DNA of 64,000 nucleotides, from assembly GCF_032854445.1 (NCBI RefSeq), contig NC_088303.1:25709265-25773264 (forward strand), read 5' to 3'. The notes under the pieces are model-generated. The model saw only the letters and a list, made by a program, of their open reading frames with translations, ran no database searches and was not told the origin of the DNA. The DNA is from Liolophura sinensis (Eukaryota > Mollusca > Polyplacophora > Chitonida > Chitonidae). A program made the translations under genes and the position numbers. This document shows, one piece after another, positions 46,831-59,800 of this stretch (position 1 is its first letter; every line of letters starts with the position of its first letter).

Positions 46831-49609
46831 ATTAATACTTTTCTGTGTTGTCTGCTTTGTGTTCGTGTATAAAAGACGCCAATAAGTACATGGAGGCAGT
46901 TTGCTACATCAAGCTTGGCCTTTAGACTAATGAAAAAATCCAAGTATCTTTTTAAATAGGCTGAACGACAATATTAAAAGAAAAATGACCTAGTTCGCCG
47001 TGCATGTAAAACATGTCAAGTGTTTTCGTGGAAAATTTCTTTTAATCGGATAAATCGGCATCACCATCATAAATTGAAAAATTTTATCGAGTAGTTACGA
47101 GACGTTTTATTCGAAACGGTACAGATCTGCTCAAAAGCTTGTGTACAGTCTAGAGGGAAAACGGTGACGTTGTCTCCCAAAACCATGTAGTGTTACCCAT
47201 GTTATGTATTTTTTTGTTTATAACATTTTGTTTATACTTAGTTATATTAAGAAATTAAAACCATACATTTCTTGTAGCCTATACTTGATCGAAAGTCGGC
47301 ATTAGGCTAAATGTTTTCTACAGCTCGAAAGTCCTAAAACTTTCATCTTTCTCATCCATATGTTAAGATTGGACGGATAAGCTTATCAAAATGTTACACT
47401 TGTATATCAATAGATAACTGATATGTTTTCTAATATTACACTTTTAAATAATATACAAAGTGCTTCTTGCTATAATAAATAAGCATATAGTGATCGAAGA
47501 AATTCATTTTGACAATTTGTTTTTAATTTATTTAGGACCGTCCTTTAAATGCTTATTACCTACCATATTAACGATTAGCTGTTACCGTGAGGACGAAGCT
47601 GCCTATTAATGCCATTATACACTACACAGTGTAGCTTATACTTGTATAATTCATTCATCATTGTATATTGCCCAACTTGTTCAGCTGAATCTAGATAACC
47701 ACCGCATTTCCTGAGCTTATCTTTTGTTTTTTCCGGGAGCCTAATATGTATATAGGCCTATAGTTGTGGCGTGCCTTGCTATTAGTTCTTTCTTTTAAAG
47801 ATGACTTACATGAAGTCGAAATATTGAGATCGTCAAGATGAATTTTTACAGACTTACTTTGCTTATTTAGTTCAGTAGGATAAAACCACTTTTGCTGTTG
47901 TTGTTGTTGTTTTGCGTTCAGACAGAAAATTATTTTTCTCCTTAATTATGACTGTTTATCAACATTGTCTTTTACCGATGAAAAAAAAATTATTGGCATT
48001 TCCCTAGTAAGTGTCAGAAAATAAACGTACGAATGGCTATTATGCACACTGTGCACACTGGCCAACAGACCTCGCGAGCAAGTATTTAACGCTCTTCTGT
48101 ATTGAAGGACACAATGTAGCGCTATGCCAAATGGCGGGGAACAAAATTTACTGCCTTGCACAACTTTGGTTACCACCCATAACACTTGTCAGTGTAGTTG
48201 GCATTGATGTGTCAGTGAGGTGTCTTTGGAACTTTGTTAAACTGATCCATTTTTTCGCTTGTTAGATTGATAGATTTTAAGCTTCCCAGTTTGTTGCAGA
48301 CGTTGTTGTTGTTGTGAAAGCGCATACGAAGTTGTATAGACTAGGGTTGTCCATTAGTTTGTCGATGAACCCCTTTTCAGGTGTTCATTTAAAACGCTGG
48401 TAGTTCAGTGAATCTACGTAACTCTTCTACGTGATGGCAGCCTCAGCTATAAAATTCCTAGTCCGAATACCCGACACCAAGGACCACATATATTTCGTGT
48501 TGAGGTTGTCATTGCCGTCAGAACAAAAAGTGTCTGGCCGAAAAGTGTCAGTAACCTGCAACTGCTGAAGGTGTCAGTGGGTATTCCACTTCAGAGATAA
48601 AAATGAACATTTAATACCGACCAATCACGTTAAAACAAGCCTGATCATTTACCTAAATTATTTATCTGCGCCTCAAACAGAGTCTGACACTGAGTATGTC
48701 CATCGTTACCGGCAATGGAATTTCAAATTTGACATTCACTTCTTTCCATTGCCATATCTTGCGCCAGCTGTGATCTATTAGTAGGCATTACTGACCCTTA
48801 CCGCGCATCGTCAAATGTCAGAATAAACACTTGTGGCACTTCCGGCCAATTCTGTAGGTCAGGTCGAATGTTAAGGTCATGTGATCACCTTTTCATGTTG
48901 AAAACAAAATGGCCCCCCAGTGTTAAAGCATTAGGGAAAAGGCCACTTTTTACCTCTTCCCTACCGACCAGTAAGATCTACTTATGCAAAATAACATCAT
49001 GAAATCTACAGTCATTGTATGTTTAGTGATTTTTTAGTGTTTACTTCATGATCTTTTGATTGTATGGACCACACTACACTACATTTCCCAACAAAGGAAA
49101 AAAACAGTAGGAATTAAATCTAGACACCAAGAGAAGGATTTAAATATTTTGCTGTAATGCCTACTTGTAGATTCATTGGCCGGTGGTGAGTGACAGACAT
49201 GGTGTTAGACTGTGTATGCGTATGCTCCAAGATAAATTATTCAGCTATTTGATGAAGGTTGTTTTAAAATGGTTGGCTGATATTAAATGTTGTGTTTATC
49301 ACTTGAAGCGCACTGACACCATTAGGGTGGCAGCCAACTGCCACTTTTTGGCCAGAGTTGGTCCTGACGCCACTGACAACTCCCATCACGAAATATATGT
49401 TGTCCTTGGTGTCAGGTATTCAGACTATAAAATTCCCATCTACACCCCAAAGTATTGGTTGCAGAGGAGCTTGACGAGCTTGAAGAATTAGGATACGTAG
49501 ACATTTTTGTATGAAGACTGATTTCTCTGATGTAGTGTTAGCCCTAGTCTTATATAATATGGCAGTGTTTTTTGGTTCTGACGTAACACTAGTCATACCA
49601 CCATGAACC
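46831..49609. other. non-coding upstream region of REV1
   Basis: Contains (GTT)n-like runs at about 47896-47911 and 48300-48315. No exon is recognised. The REV1 promoter and a non-coding first exon may be in the right part or further right. Confidence 0.35.
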
Positions 49610-50040
49610 CTGCAGTCCACCAGAGTTACAAGATTAATAGTTCAATTTAATTAAGCGCTGAGGTCTATTTTCAACAATTTCTGCCTCAACGTTTAATCCT
49701 TGAATTCAAAAACAAGGTAGGTCCATTCCACAAGGCACTTTACGGAACGAAGTAGGCCCGTAAATCCACTTGAAAACAGCACCACTAGCCAAGTTCTGTT
49801 GAGCGTTGAAGAAAAAATGATGCTTTCAACCACTCATACATGTTTAAATTCATTTCAGACTAGTTATATGCTGAAAAACTGATAAAGTGTTGACTTTTCT
49901 CCCTTCAGAAGGGCCTTGAAAAATGGACCCACCACATTTTTGAATTCAACAATTAAATGTTGAGGCAGGTAAACATCAGAAATTGTTGAAAATAGACCTC
50001 AGCATTTAATTTAATTGAACTACGAGATCAAATGTGTTGT
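49610..50040. mobile_element. inverted-repeat element (MITE) of about 420 bp
   Basis: TAGTTCAATTTAATTAA then GCTGAGGTCTATTTTCAACA at the left is mirrored by TGTTGAAAATAGACCTCAGC and TTAATTTAATTGAACTA at the right, with arms of about 100 bp. Ends reading TAGTTC...GAACTA would fit a TA target, as for Tc1/mariner-type MITEs, but this is an inference from ends alone. Confidence 0.75.
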
Positions 50041-50644
50041 AGGATAATTTACATGGTCTGCCTGAAGGAGAGTTTATCTCTAACCTTGTACTTTGTCTCT
50101 CGACAGCTGCATTGCATGGGAGGCGGACAAAAAAAAGCAAAAAAAGTCTCTGCGACATGTAAATGGTAGAAAAGTGGAAATAAAGTCAAAATGCAAGCTT
50201 TTTGGTGGGATTTTTTATAACGGTAGATCATGAAATACAATGTACAACTAACCGTGACATTTGTTTTGCCATCATTTCACATGGTATCTCTTTTAGCACT
50301 CTGCCCATTAAATGAGAGTTACGTATTTGAAACTATATGTAATCCAATCCAAAATGAGGCTATTTGGCTGTATGGGTTTCTGTTGGAGAGGCACTTACCT
50401 CATCTGAAGCACAAAGTATTACTATAGCAGTATATGGAAGGTGTTAGCAGGTGTTTTTATCGAATGGTAGATCCTGTGTTCAATCCCGAATTGAGTCACA
50501 CCCAAGACTTCAATAACATCAGTAATATTGGTACTGCAGTAGCTTTCACACTCTGTAGCTGTCCATCCATCATCATGTAGAACAGGAGAACTGCAATACT
50601 GTATCTAATAGTAATAAATAAATAAATAGTTACAAGCTGTATTA

Positions 50645-50678
50645 ATATCCTTGCAGGTGACTGACGTAGGTAACTGTC
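50645..50678 (+). promoter_or_regulatory. candidate 3' splice site in the REV1 5' UTR
   Basis: TATTAATATCCTTGCAG followed by GTGACTGACG lies 20 bases before the REV1 ATG. It looks like a genuine acceptor, implying a non-coding first exon further upstream. An in-frame TAG at 50667-50669 excludes a longer protein start through this exon. Confidence 0.5.
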
Positions 50679-50819
50679 ATGTTTCCACAAGGAAACCAGA
50701 TGCCATCAGCAGCTGGCTCATGTAACAGTACATCAGTACATCAGGGCGTGCCAAAAGACAAATCTAGAGATAAGACAAAGAGGAGGGGCCATGACCTTGG
50801 TAATGGATTTGAGGAGTGG
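50679..50819 (+). CDS. REV1: REV1 exon 1 (coding)
   Basis: 47 codons, phase 0 out, donor GAGTGG/GTAAGC. The end, GNGFEEW, lines up with the start of exon 2 (GGYMNAKKQKL) as in other REV1 proteins, which have E.WGGYM at this point. The start is fixed by an upstream in-frame stop. Confidence 0.85.
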
Positions 50820-53800
50820 GTAAGCCAAAGAATACCAACCATTTCATTATATAACAAAAACTTTATGCAAAAGTAATATTGATTAAAATGCTATTTCCTC
50901 CTTTTCCTTTTTACACTGGTACAGTACATACAGTAAAATCGGATCCTAACCATCAATCCTACGCCCATTGTTGGTCGGATGGTCCCTGTATCGTACGCTT
51001 ACTAAATTCTGGCTCTTTGCCGGAGCCCTCAGCTTACCATCTGTGTAGGTTTGGCCCACAGACCGCCATGATCAGAGTATTCTTTTACGATATTGAGTCA
51101 CTTGCAAGTTGATGTGACAACATCGGACATACACTGTAGGCCTTGTATTATCAGCGCAATCAAGTTTCAAGCCGCAAATGCAAGACTCGTATCTGTACTG
51201 TTCAAATTTTTAGAATGATTCTAAAATAATAATGCGACTTGCTCTATAATTTTTTGGAACTTTAGTACCGATTTTGAACATAACATGTGCACAGCTGAGG
51301 TTGATGTTTCGTGAAAGGTAATTTTTCATGTTATTCTAAAGTAACAGTAAAAATTGAACTGGAATTGCTCTAAAAGATGTTTTTTTTGATTACCTATACC
51401 AGCAATCCCCGATTTTGATTTTTACTTTCTTGTACTTTTATACTTTATACATTGCCACAATTGGTGTAGTAATGATAGTGAGGATCCAGTTGTACTGTAT
51501 ATTGCAGTTATGTCTCTAGGTTACCACGCTAGTTGTTTTGCATGTGCAGGTTTATTTTTCAGTGGATACATAGATAGATAGATAGATAGCAACATTGACA
51601 TCTTTCCTATATCTACTTAGTACTATATAAATAGGATTATTGTTTTGCATGTGCAGGTTTATTTTTCAGTGGATACATAGATAGATAGATAGCAACATTG
51701 ACATCTTTCCTATATCTACTTAGTACTATATAAATAGGATTATTTTACGTCATGGGGTGATTCTCAATTTCCATTGGTCAAGAGCCAATCAGATGATATT
51801 CTGTAAAACATGATGTACAATGATCACGCGCCCAAGGAATGCAATGCCACACTCACAAAGTAATATCCCACGTTCACAAGGCAATAGCCAGCAATCTTGC
51901 GCTATTTATCCAACGATCACATGCATTTATTGCATTTCAGCTGTCTCCCTTTATGCGCTCTCTAAACGTCTGCGTGTTTGAAAAGTAAACAACTGGACTG
52001 GTTATTATGGCTACACTATCAGTGTACAAATTCGGTGATTTAAAGTACAGCTCGAAAAAGGTACAGCATAATAATAAAACATATGGCGCATGCTGTGGTA
52101 TGTGATATCAGGAATTGTTAGCTCTCGACAAGTAATATCACTTTTCTTGAACTGACAATTTCTGATATCCAATCACACACTATGCACTATCTGTATAATA
52201 TAATTCAAGGGGCATGTGTTGAGATTTCTTGTTATTGGTTTTTCAGTTTTTTTTCTTTATTGCCTTTTTTTATTTCTCTTTGCAGGGAGGTTACATGAAT
52301 GCCAAGAAACAGAAACTTGCAGATCAATTTAGCTGCAATCGGCCAAGGGACGAAACATCCTCTGATATATTCAAGGGCGTGTCAATCTACGTGAATGGAT
52401 ACACCAGCAAGTCATTTCCTTATTTATGTTAAAAACTAAATAGGGATTTTAAAACTGAATACTTCTGTGCATACCTGTAATTAAATAGAATGAATGCTCA
52501 CACTTTTAGATTTAGATTTAGAATGTACTGCAGCCCTGTTTTGGGATAGATTTGGAATTTGATGAGCATTCAAACTCGCCAGAGTTGAGTGACAGCTTGG
52601 TAATACTGTTACATGCTGGCATAGAAGAAACCCATGTTTTGGCAGGGGTGGGGCAGGGGGACTAACTTGTGTGAAACTTTGACATTTATTATTTATGCAA
52701 GAAAAAGGAAATTCTGACTAGTTTTGTAATTATGTTGTGCTATGGGATACACAGGCTATTGAAGCCATGCCTTGAAACCACTGGTTCAATCCCAGTCTTG
52801 GACATAGAATTTGTAGATTTCCTCTCTCATAAAGCTTAGCTGCAAAGTCTGGCAATAAGTTACTAATAAGATACGGTAAGTAATAAGTTACTTATTTGAT
52901 TTATTTAGCTGATTGGTGTTTTATACCATACTTAAAAATAGTTCGCTTAAACAACAGTGACCAGTGTTATGGTGGGAGGAAACCAGGCAAAGACCAGGCG
53001 ATATCATAAAATAAATGAACATTCTTGAGTATGGAATTATGAAATAACAATCAAATAAATAAATAAAGAAAACAGTATTACTGATTTACTGTGTAAAAAA
53101 CACACTAAGAAATATGAATAAAATTCCAAGGTTGTTTATTCCCAATTAGACCCATCCTCTGACAAGCTGAAGCACCTGATGAATATTCATGGCGGTAACT
53201 ATGAGCACTACCTGTCAAAGACACGAGTGACACATGTCATCGCTACCCGCTTACCCAACAGTAAGGTGAAGGAGCTGAAAGGAAAAGACAAAGTTGTCAA
53301 GCCCGAGTGGATACTAGACAGGTAAGAGACGAGTTTCTCCTTTTTGTAAAACACATATGGTTATTAAAATCCCTTTTCCAAAGGTCTTTTCTTTCTTTAT
53401 CAAACACATTTCTGCAAAATAAAAGTGCCCAAGGTGTAACTTTGACATCAAAATTTTCTTTTCACTTCAAGCCTTTGACAAAGTACTTGTAGGCTGCATC
53501 TATGACTATAGCTACAGAATGCTAGCCTGCATTTTTTGTGAAAAGGTGGGTCAGTTTATTTCTTCTGTAAAACCCAGTCTCTTTATAATATGATTGAAAT
53601 AGTTTTTGTACAGGTAATTTACAGATAAAATATTAGTTACAGCCTAATATGAAGGCTAGTCACATATATTTCCGTATCCTGTGATCAAGTAACCATGAAT
53701 GAATTTATCCTGCGAAAGACCAATCATTTCAGCTCAGAAGACAGATATATGGGCATAGCTCTTGTGCCTTGTATAATTTGCTTTCACAAGCTAACAAAGG

Positions 53801-56800
53801 GAGATAACCTTGTTAGTAGACACATATGATATTGCCTGCAGGATACATATCTGCGACCTCCATTGTTGTCCCGTGAAAAACAGAGGAGTATTTTGTGTAA
53901 CATGGGATAAATATGTGTTTATTGGCCTAGTTCATTGTTTGTAAGAGTTTGGTTTGTAGCAACCCTTCAGGACCGTGGATATTTAAGCTCCTTGTACATT
54001 CCCTCCCTGTTCTGTTGAGTAGTGAAGGAATGTGCTGATATGAGGCTTACAGACAACATGCATTTCTATATCCTCTCACTGATTGACTGTGTTGCAAACT
54101 ATCCTGCAAAAGACCAGCTAATCTAGCGCTCCAGCATCATTGTTTTCTCAGCAAAGGGAGATAATCTGGTCAATAGACTGGGTTGGTATGGGATACAGGA
54201 TTATACACGTCCCCAGGCGACTATTGCTGTCCAATGAAAACCACAGTATTTTGCCTTAATGCAGGATAAAGGAATACTTTTGATGTCTTTGCAGTATTCA
54301 GGCTGGGCGGCTGCTGTCGTATGAACCTTACCAGTTGTACACAGCCCAGTCTTCAGTTCAGAAAGGTATCTCAAAGTTTGCCACAGTGGTGACAAGTCCT
54401 GTTGCTGACTCATCTAGGGCCTCATCTCTGGCTACCGAGAGGCACCCATCAAGAGCTTCATCAGAAGGTATTGAGCAGTTAGACCGGGAACCAGAGCGAT
54501 ATGACAACCAAATTGAACTGGAAACATCTCCAACATTATTCTCGCCCAGTTTTGAAGAGCAGATAGAAAATCACAGTGATGAAGAGCATTCATATCATTC
54601 AGAGGTAGTTGTTTCTGACTTGACTGTGTCAGAATCAGCCCATAAAAGTTTTACATCAGACATCACACAGAGTGACAACCAGACAGTGGATTCAGAGAGA
54701 CACCTCACAAAGGGGGAGGCCATTAAAAAGTACGCCAAAGATGGCGTTAATTATCATGGGGCAACACGGACAATAGCCACTGCCGGTGATTCAACATTTG
54801 TTTCAGAGTTTTATCAGCATAGCAGGCTGCACCATTTGTCCACGTGGAAAGCAGAGTTTGCTGAGTATGTTAATCATTTACAAGTCTCTGGAAATGGCAC
54901 CTATCCTGGCCGAAAAAAACTTGTCACTTTGCAAGCAGAGAAATCCAGCAGGATGCTCCCAAGGGAAATAACTCTCCCTTCATCAAAGGGCAAACCACAG
55001 CGAGTCATCATGCACGTTGATATGGATTGTTTCTTTGTCTCAGTGGGTTTGCGAGAACGCCCAGAGTTGAAAGGTTTGTGCCTTGTGTTTTAACCTTTGT
55101 TTACATGCAAATAAAAAGTGACGTTTCTGAGCCAGTTCAAGGACAACAGGAAACATTTTCATAATATAAGAGGGTAAATTGATCTGTGGCCTTCGTTAGG
55201 AGACTAGTTGGCTGATGCAGCAATAACAAAATCTGAAGCTGAACATTTGTGGATATTAGACACTTAGACAATTTCAATATTAGCTCATATTGTTAAGTAT
55301 GTTACCTAAGACCTTGTGGTCAGGGGTTCACAGAAGTCATTTTTCCACATACCAACCACCACTTTCTGGGTGAAATTGAGTTTTTCAACTGAAATTTAGT
55401 GTTGTTGTTTTTTTTGTTTTGACTGACCATTAAATTAAGATACTAAAATTTTATTTTTTTAGATGTTACTATACTTTATTGATTTAAGTAATTATCACTG
55501 CATATATATAAACTCAAGCTGGCCTCCTAATTGATACTGCAAACTGATAAACAGCACCACATTGCAGTTGTTGTTACATGTATTTCAGGATACCGGTACT
55601 GTGAAGTGTAAGACCTGCTCAAAAAGCTTACAGCCCAGAGCATCATTCTAGATTGACTGAAACTCACATGAGCAGTTGGTCTTCACTTTTAAAAAATATT
55701 CAATAGTTGGAATCAAGACAAAATGGTCATGCATTAATGGCTTATGGAATTTGTCATTGTCACTTTTGTAAAAGGAATTTTCAAAAATGATCTAAAGAAA
55801 AAAAAACTCCTGAAAACAAAGGGAGGCAAACTGTGTGCATGCCTTGAAAGGAGCTGAAGATCTGTGGCTTTCGTCAGGGGAGAGGAAACCAGCCAGACTG
55901 TGCGCTAACATGCAGTCACTAATTTGGCAGAGACCAAAGATGCTAACTATGTGTCATGTTTGATTTCATACGCCTCTCCGCTTCCACAAATTGCCTTCTA
56001 AATCTAATAACGCTGAGGGTCATGATTTCCATAAAAGAGATATAACTTGTAACGCAAACAGGTTCCTTCGCAGAAGTTGGGATATGTACAGATTGAGTTT
56101 ATGTAAAATGTTGAACATTTCTTCCAAAAAACTTTAAGGTGGGACACTACCCTCTGATTTTAAAATTAAGGTAGGAAAGTCTTACTGGTATGTATTACAT
56201 GGGCCTAGGATAAATACCTAAAATACACAAAATTACATCCAGATATATAGCGGTTACCATGGAAACGGCGGCCATCTTGGATTTTCTATGAAAATCTACA
56301 TACGTTGGGAGGAAATCTATTAAATAGCTGTGTTACCTCAAATCAACCAAAATATGACAAAAATTGAAAGAGGAATACATTGCCCAGGGGGTAAGACCAA
56401 AATTAGATGAGAATTGTTGCATTTAGTAGGATTTAGGAATATTTCCGAAAAAGAATTTAATAATTGTCCAGGACAAGTGATAACTCTTAGCATCTACAGC
56501 CAAAAGTTTTTCATCTAGGTCCTTTTAAACTATCTTACCCCCTGTAGAACAGTATCAGGAACTTTCACTCAAAATTTCAGCCAATTCGGACAAGTAGTTC
56601 AGTTTTATTAGTTTTCCTAAGACGTGAATATAACCAAAAAACACGTTCTTAGATTTTTGCATTTAAAGCCATTGGTTTTATATTACAGTATGTTTACAAT
56701 GTAAACAAAGCGTTAAAACCAGAAACTTGCCTCTCTTAGACTTCAAAATAGTGTTAGCCCTGGTTCCTATCAGTTTATATTTTAGAAAGACCCTGCTGCA

Positions 56801-59800
56801 TATGTTGGGCCCTCAACAGCTTCCAATTGGTCAGTCTCTTTCGCCTTATCAAGCTTACGACGTTTCCACAGTAGAGTCGTGGCTCAACACCTGCATAACT
56901 AGCTTTAGATAGTCGCTTTCGTTTTTTCCTTTGCATTTGTTTTGCAGTGTGTTCCCCAGTCACTAGTTTTAATTTGTTCAGAACTGACTCAAATCCTTCT
57001 GGACCACTGTTAAAGTGAAGGACGGCCAATGCTACGGCTGTTTCGACCTTCATCTTCGAAGAACTGTCCACTTTAGGACATCTTTGCCAAACAGTACCAT
57101 TGAAACACTCATTTGTGTTCTGAGTTTTCATTCTGGAACATCTAGCTCACAGATGTTCATCTGTCAGTCTTTTGTACACTGGTAAAATAATTTCACCCAC
57201 ATCAACAGAAAAAGCTGGGGTATGTTTTCGCACTGCCTGTCCTGTTGCTACTGCACGGTTATAGTGGCACCAAGACTTGGGACCTTTTGGGCAAAATTTG
57301 TGATGGGGTTTGCTGTCAGTTGATAGCATGTGGAAATACCCTGCAAAAACATTGTTTTTCATAGTCTGCACATCTGGAGCACCACTTTTCAAGTTACTGG
57401 CATATGTGCTGCTACATTTCTTCATGGCAAACTTTGTCAATTTTCTGTTTAAACTTTCCCCTCTCGCCTTACTTCGTTGTTTCAATTTGTCAAGAGCAGT
57501 ATACATGCGCTTGGCAACGTGATTTACACATTCTTCTTTCTGAATGTCGTTGTCACCATACAACTTAAGATTACGGACATGATCATATGCTTTGGAATCT
57601 CCGTCTGTAAGGACCTGGTTGTACATGAGTCCTTTGTCTGTAGATCGCTTAAAAATAATATCAGTACATTCAACTTCCATAGCATTTGCTGATCCATGGA
57701 AATTTTTCTGACAGGAGTGTGTTTGTTTCCACTTCACTAAATCTACACCTTTCTTAGTTTTTCCAACAGTGGCACAGCCATGACAGTAATTAGAACATAC
57801 GTGAGTGTCCAGCACGACACCTGAATCCACATCTATGACACAGCCTAACCCATAATGGGAGCTATGTCCACGTTTCTGCCACGAGCCATCATAGCTGACT
57901 ACACGTGGAACCAGTCCATTTACTGCCTCATCTGAATCACGTTTTAGTGCCTCGGCAGCTGCATGCATGTTTTCCTTTGCTGCTTCAATTGAAACATCAT
58001 GAACTAACCTGTCAATCTTTTGCCAGGTCTTGATGTGCATAGGCTGAGGCAAATTCATGTCAGCAAAAAATTCACAAATCTTGTTATATCCTATGCCAGT
58101 ATTTTTGCACGCTGCTACAAAACGTTTGTTCACAAAATTAGACATCTCATTGCCAGATTCCATCCCCTTTTCAGATGTGTAGCCATGAAAAATAACATCT
58201 TCACAGTCTCTGCAAAATATTTCAAACTTAAAATTCAAACCCTGACCACCGCCAAATTTGCAGTTTGTTGAGTCATTTATTTGAAATAATTTTATATTTG
58301 CGGATCCACAAACCTTGCAACACACACTGTTAACAATCTGTGCTAAGAAGTCAGTATTTACCAGTCTGTAGCCATTCAATTTGTTTATTTCAACTTTTTT
58401 GGCAACTTCAGTCGGCGAATTTTCTCTGTCCGAGTTGGGCCCACTTTCCAAGTTCCCATGAAACATATCAAATTTTGACTGACTTGCCGTTTTGGCTAAC
58501 GATATTCCATTTTCTGAGATAGAATTGTAATCGCTTTCGGTTCTATTCACCAAGTCCGAGTTTAACCCGGAAGCAACTTTGGCGATCGACAAGGCGTGTT
58601 TTTTCGGCCTTCCGCCAGCTCGCCCGCGCATTTTGCGCCCCCGCTTTCGAGATCCGAACATTTCCTTTGTTTTGACCTTTTGTCGAACCATTTTGCCGCT
58701 TGACACACTTAAAAAACGAAAATGAACACCAAATGACTAGGCTTTTTCCCGATCAACTCAAATTTGGTCTGCCATATTGGATGTAGACACTGCGCATGTG
58801 CGGAAGTAAACGGAGATGAATGAGACGAATATAGACCAATCGGAAGCCGGTATACCCTTCATATGTCGCTGTTCTTACCTTATATGGAAATTTTCGTTGA
58901 AATTCCAGGAATTCTACACCGGACACTGAACGAAAAGTACCGGGAATTTCCTTATATAGATTATATGGCGAGACTCAGCATTGAGCGGCCTTTTGAACGA
59001 TATATAACATGTCTTATTACAACAACAACACTAGGGACACGCGAGGCAAATTTGAAGACAAAAACCAAGTGATTGTTACCGTCAAACCGTCAAAATCTTT
59101 GACCTTATCAGAAGCCACTACATCAAAACATCTTTATTTCTTCAAAAAACAGTCGTGTAGGGCATTAAAAATTTAAATGGCGTGTTTTTTGATAAATATG
59201 CTGTCGTTTGAAACACAAATTGGAAAATCGTTAGATGACGTGAAAATTGACATTCAGAGGGGCCGTGTCCCACCTTAAATGTAACCAGTTATTGAGTTTT
59301 TTATTCAACCAAAGGACCGAATACTGGCTCGTCCAGGTGACTTCTATGAACCCGTGTTGTATGAGTGGAAATTTGAACCTTTCAGGGAAACCAATAGCAG
59401 TGACTCATTCAAAAGGAAAGGGGACTAAACTCCAGCCTGGAGCTAATCGCCAGCTAGAAAAGGCCTTATGGGAACAAGGTAGATCCAAGAGAGCTAGAGG
59501 AAAGGCCAACAGCAAGGTTTCACTGCCAGAGCAGAGCTGTGAGGATGAGGGAACAGCACCAGCTGACTCAGCTGCTGCAAATGCAGATGTCCGGGCCATA
59601 TTGACAAGCTGTGCTGCATCCGAATCGTCTGAGGAGTTTTACTCCATGGCTGAGATTGCATCCTGCAGTTATGAAGCCAGACAGGTATATGTAATTGTCT
59701 TGCTAGGTGTCATTATATGTGGGATACCTCCTGATATGGATCTTCAGACACTCGAGAACGGCCACATCTTTACACTGTGTTGTCATAGTATTAGTGTATT

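Noticed and set aside
46443-46872. Open frames of 78-109 codons on both strands
   Set aside because: They are artefacts of a 21 bp repeat divisible by three.
49183-49491. A 102-codon plus frame upstream of REV1
   Set aside because: No motif, starts at a non-ATG codon, and lies next to a MITE; no evidence that it is an exon.
57147-57149. TGA as selenocysteine
   Set aside because: Transposases of this kind are not selenoproteins and no SECIS-like hairpin was apparent; a mutation or read error is simpler.
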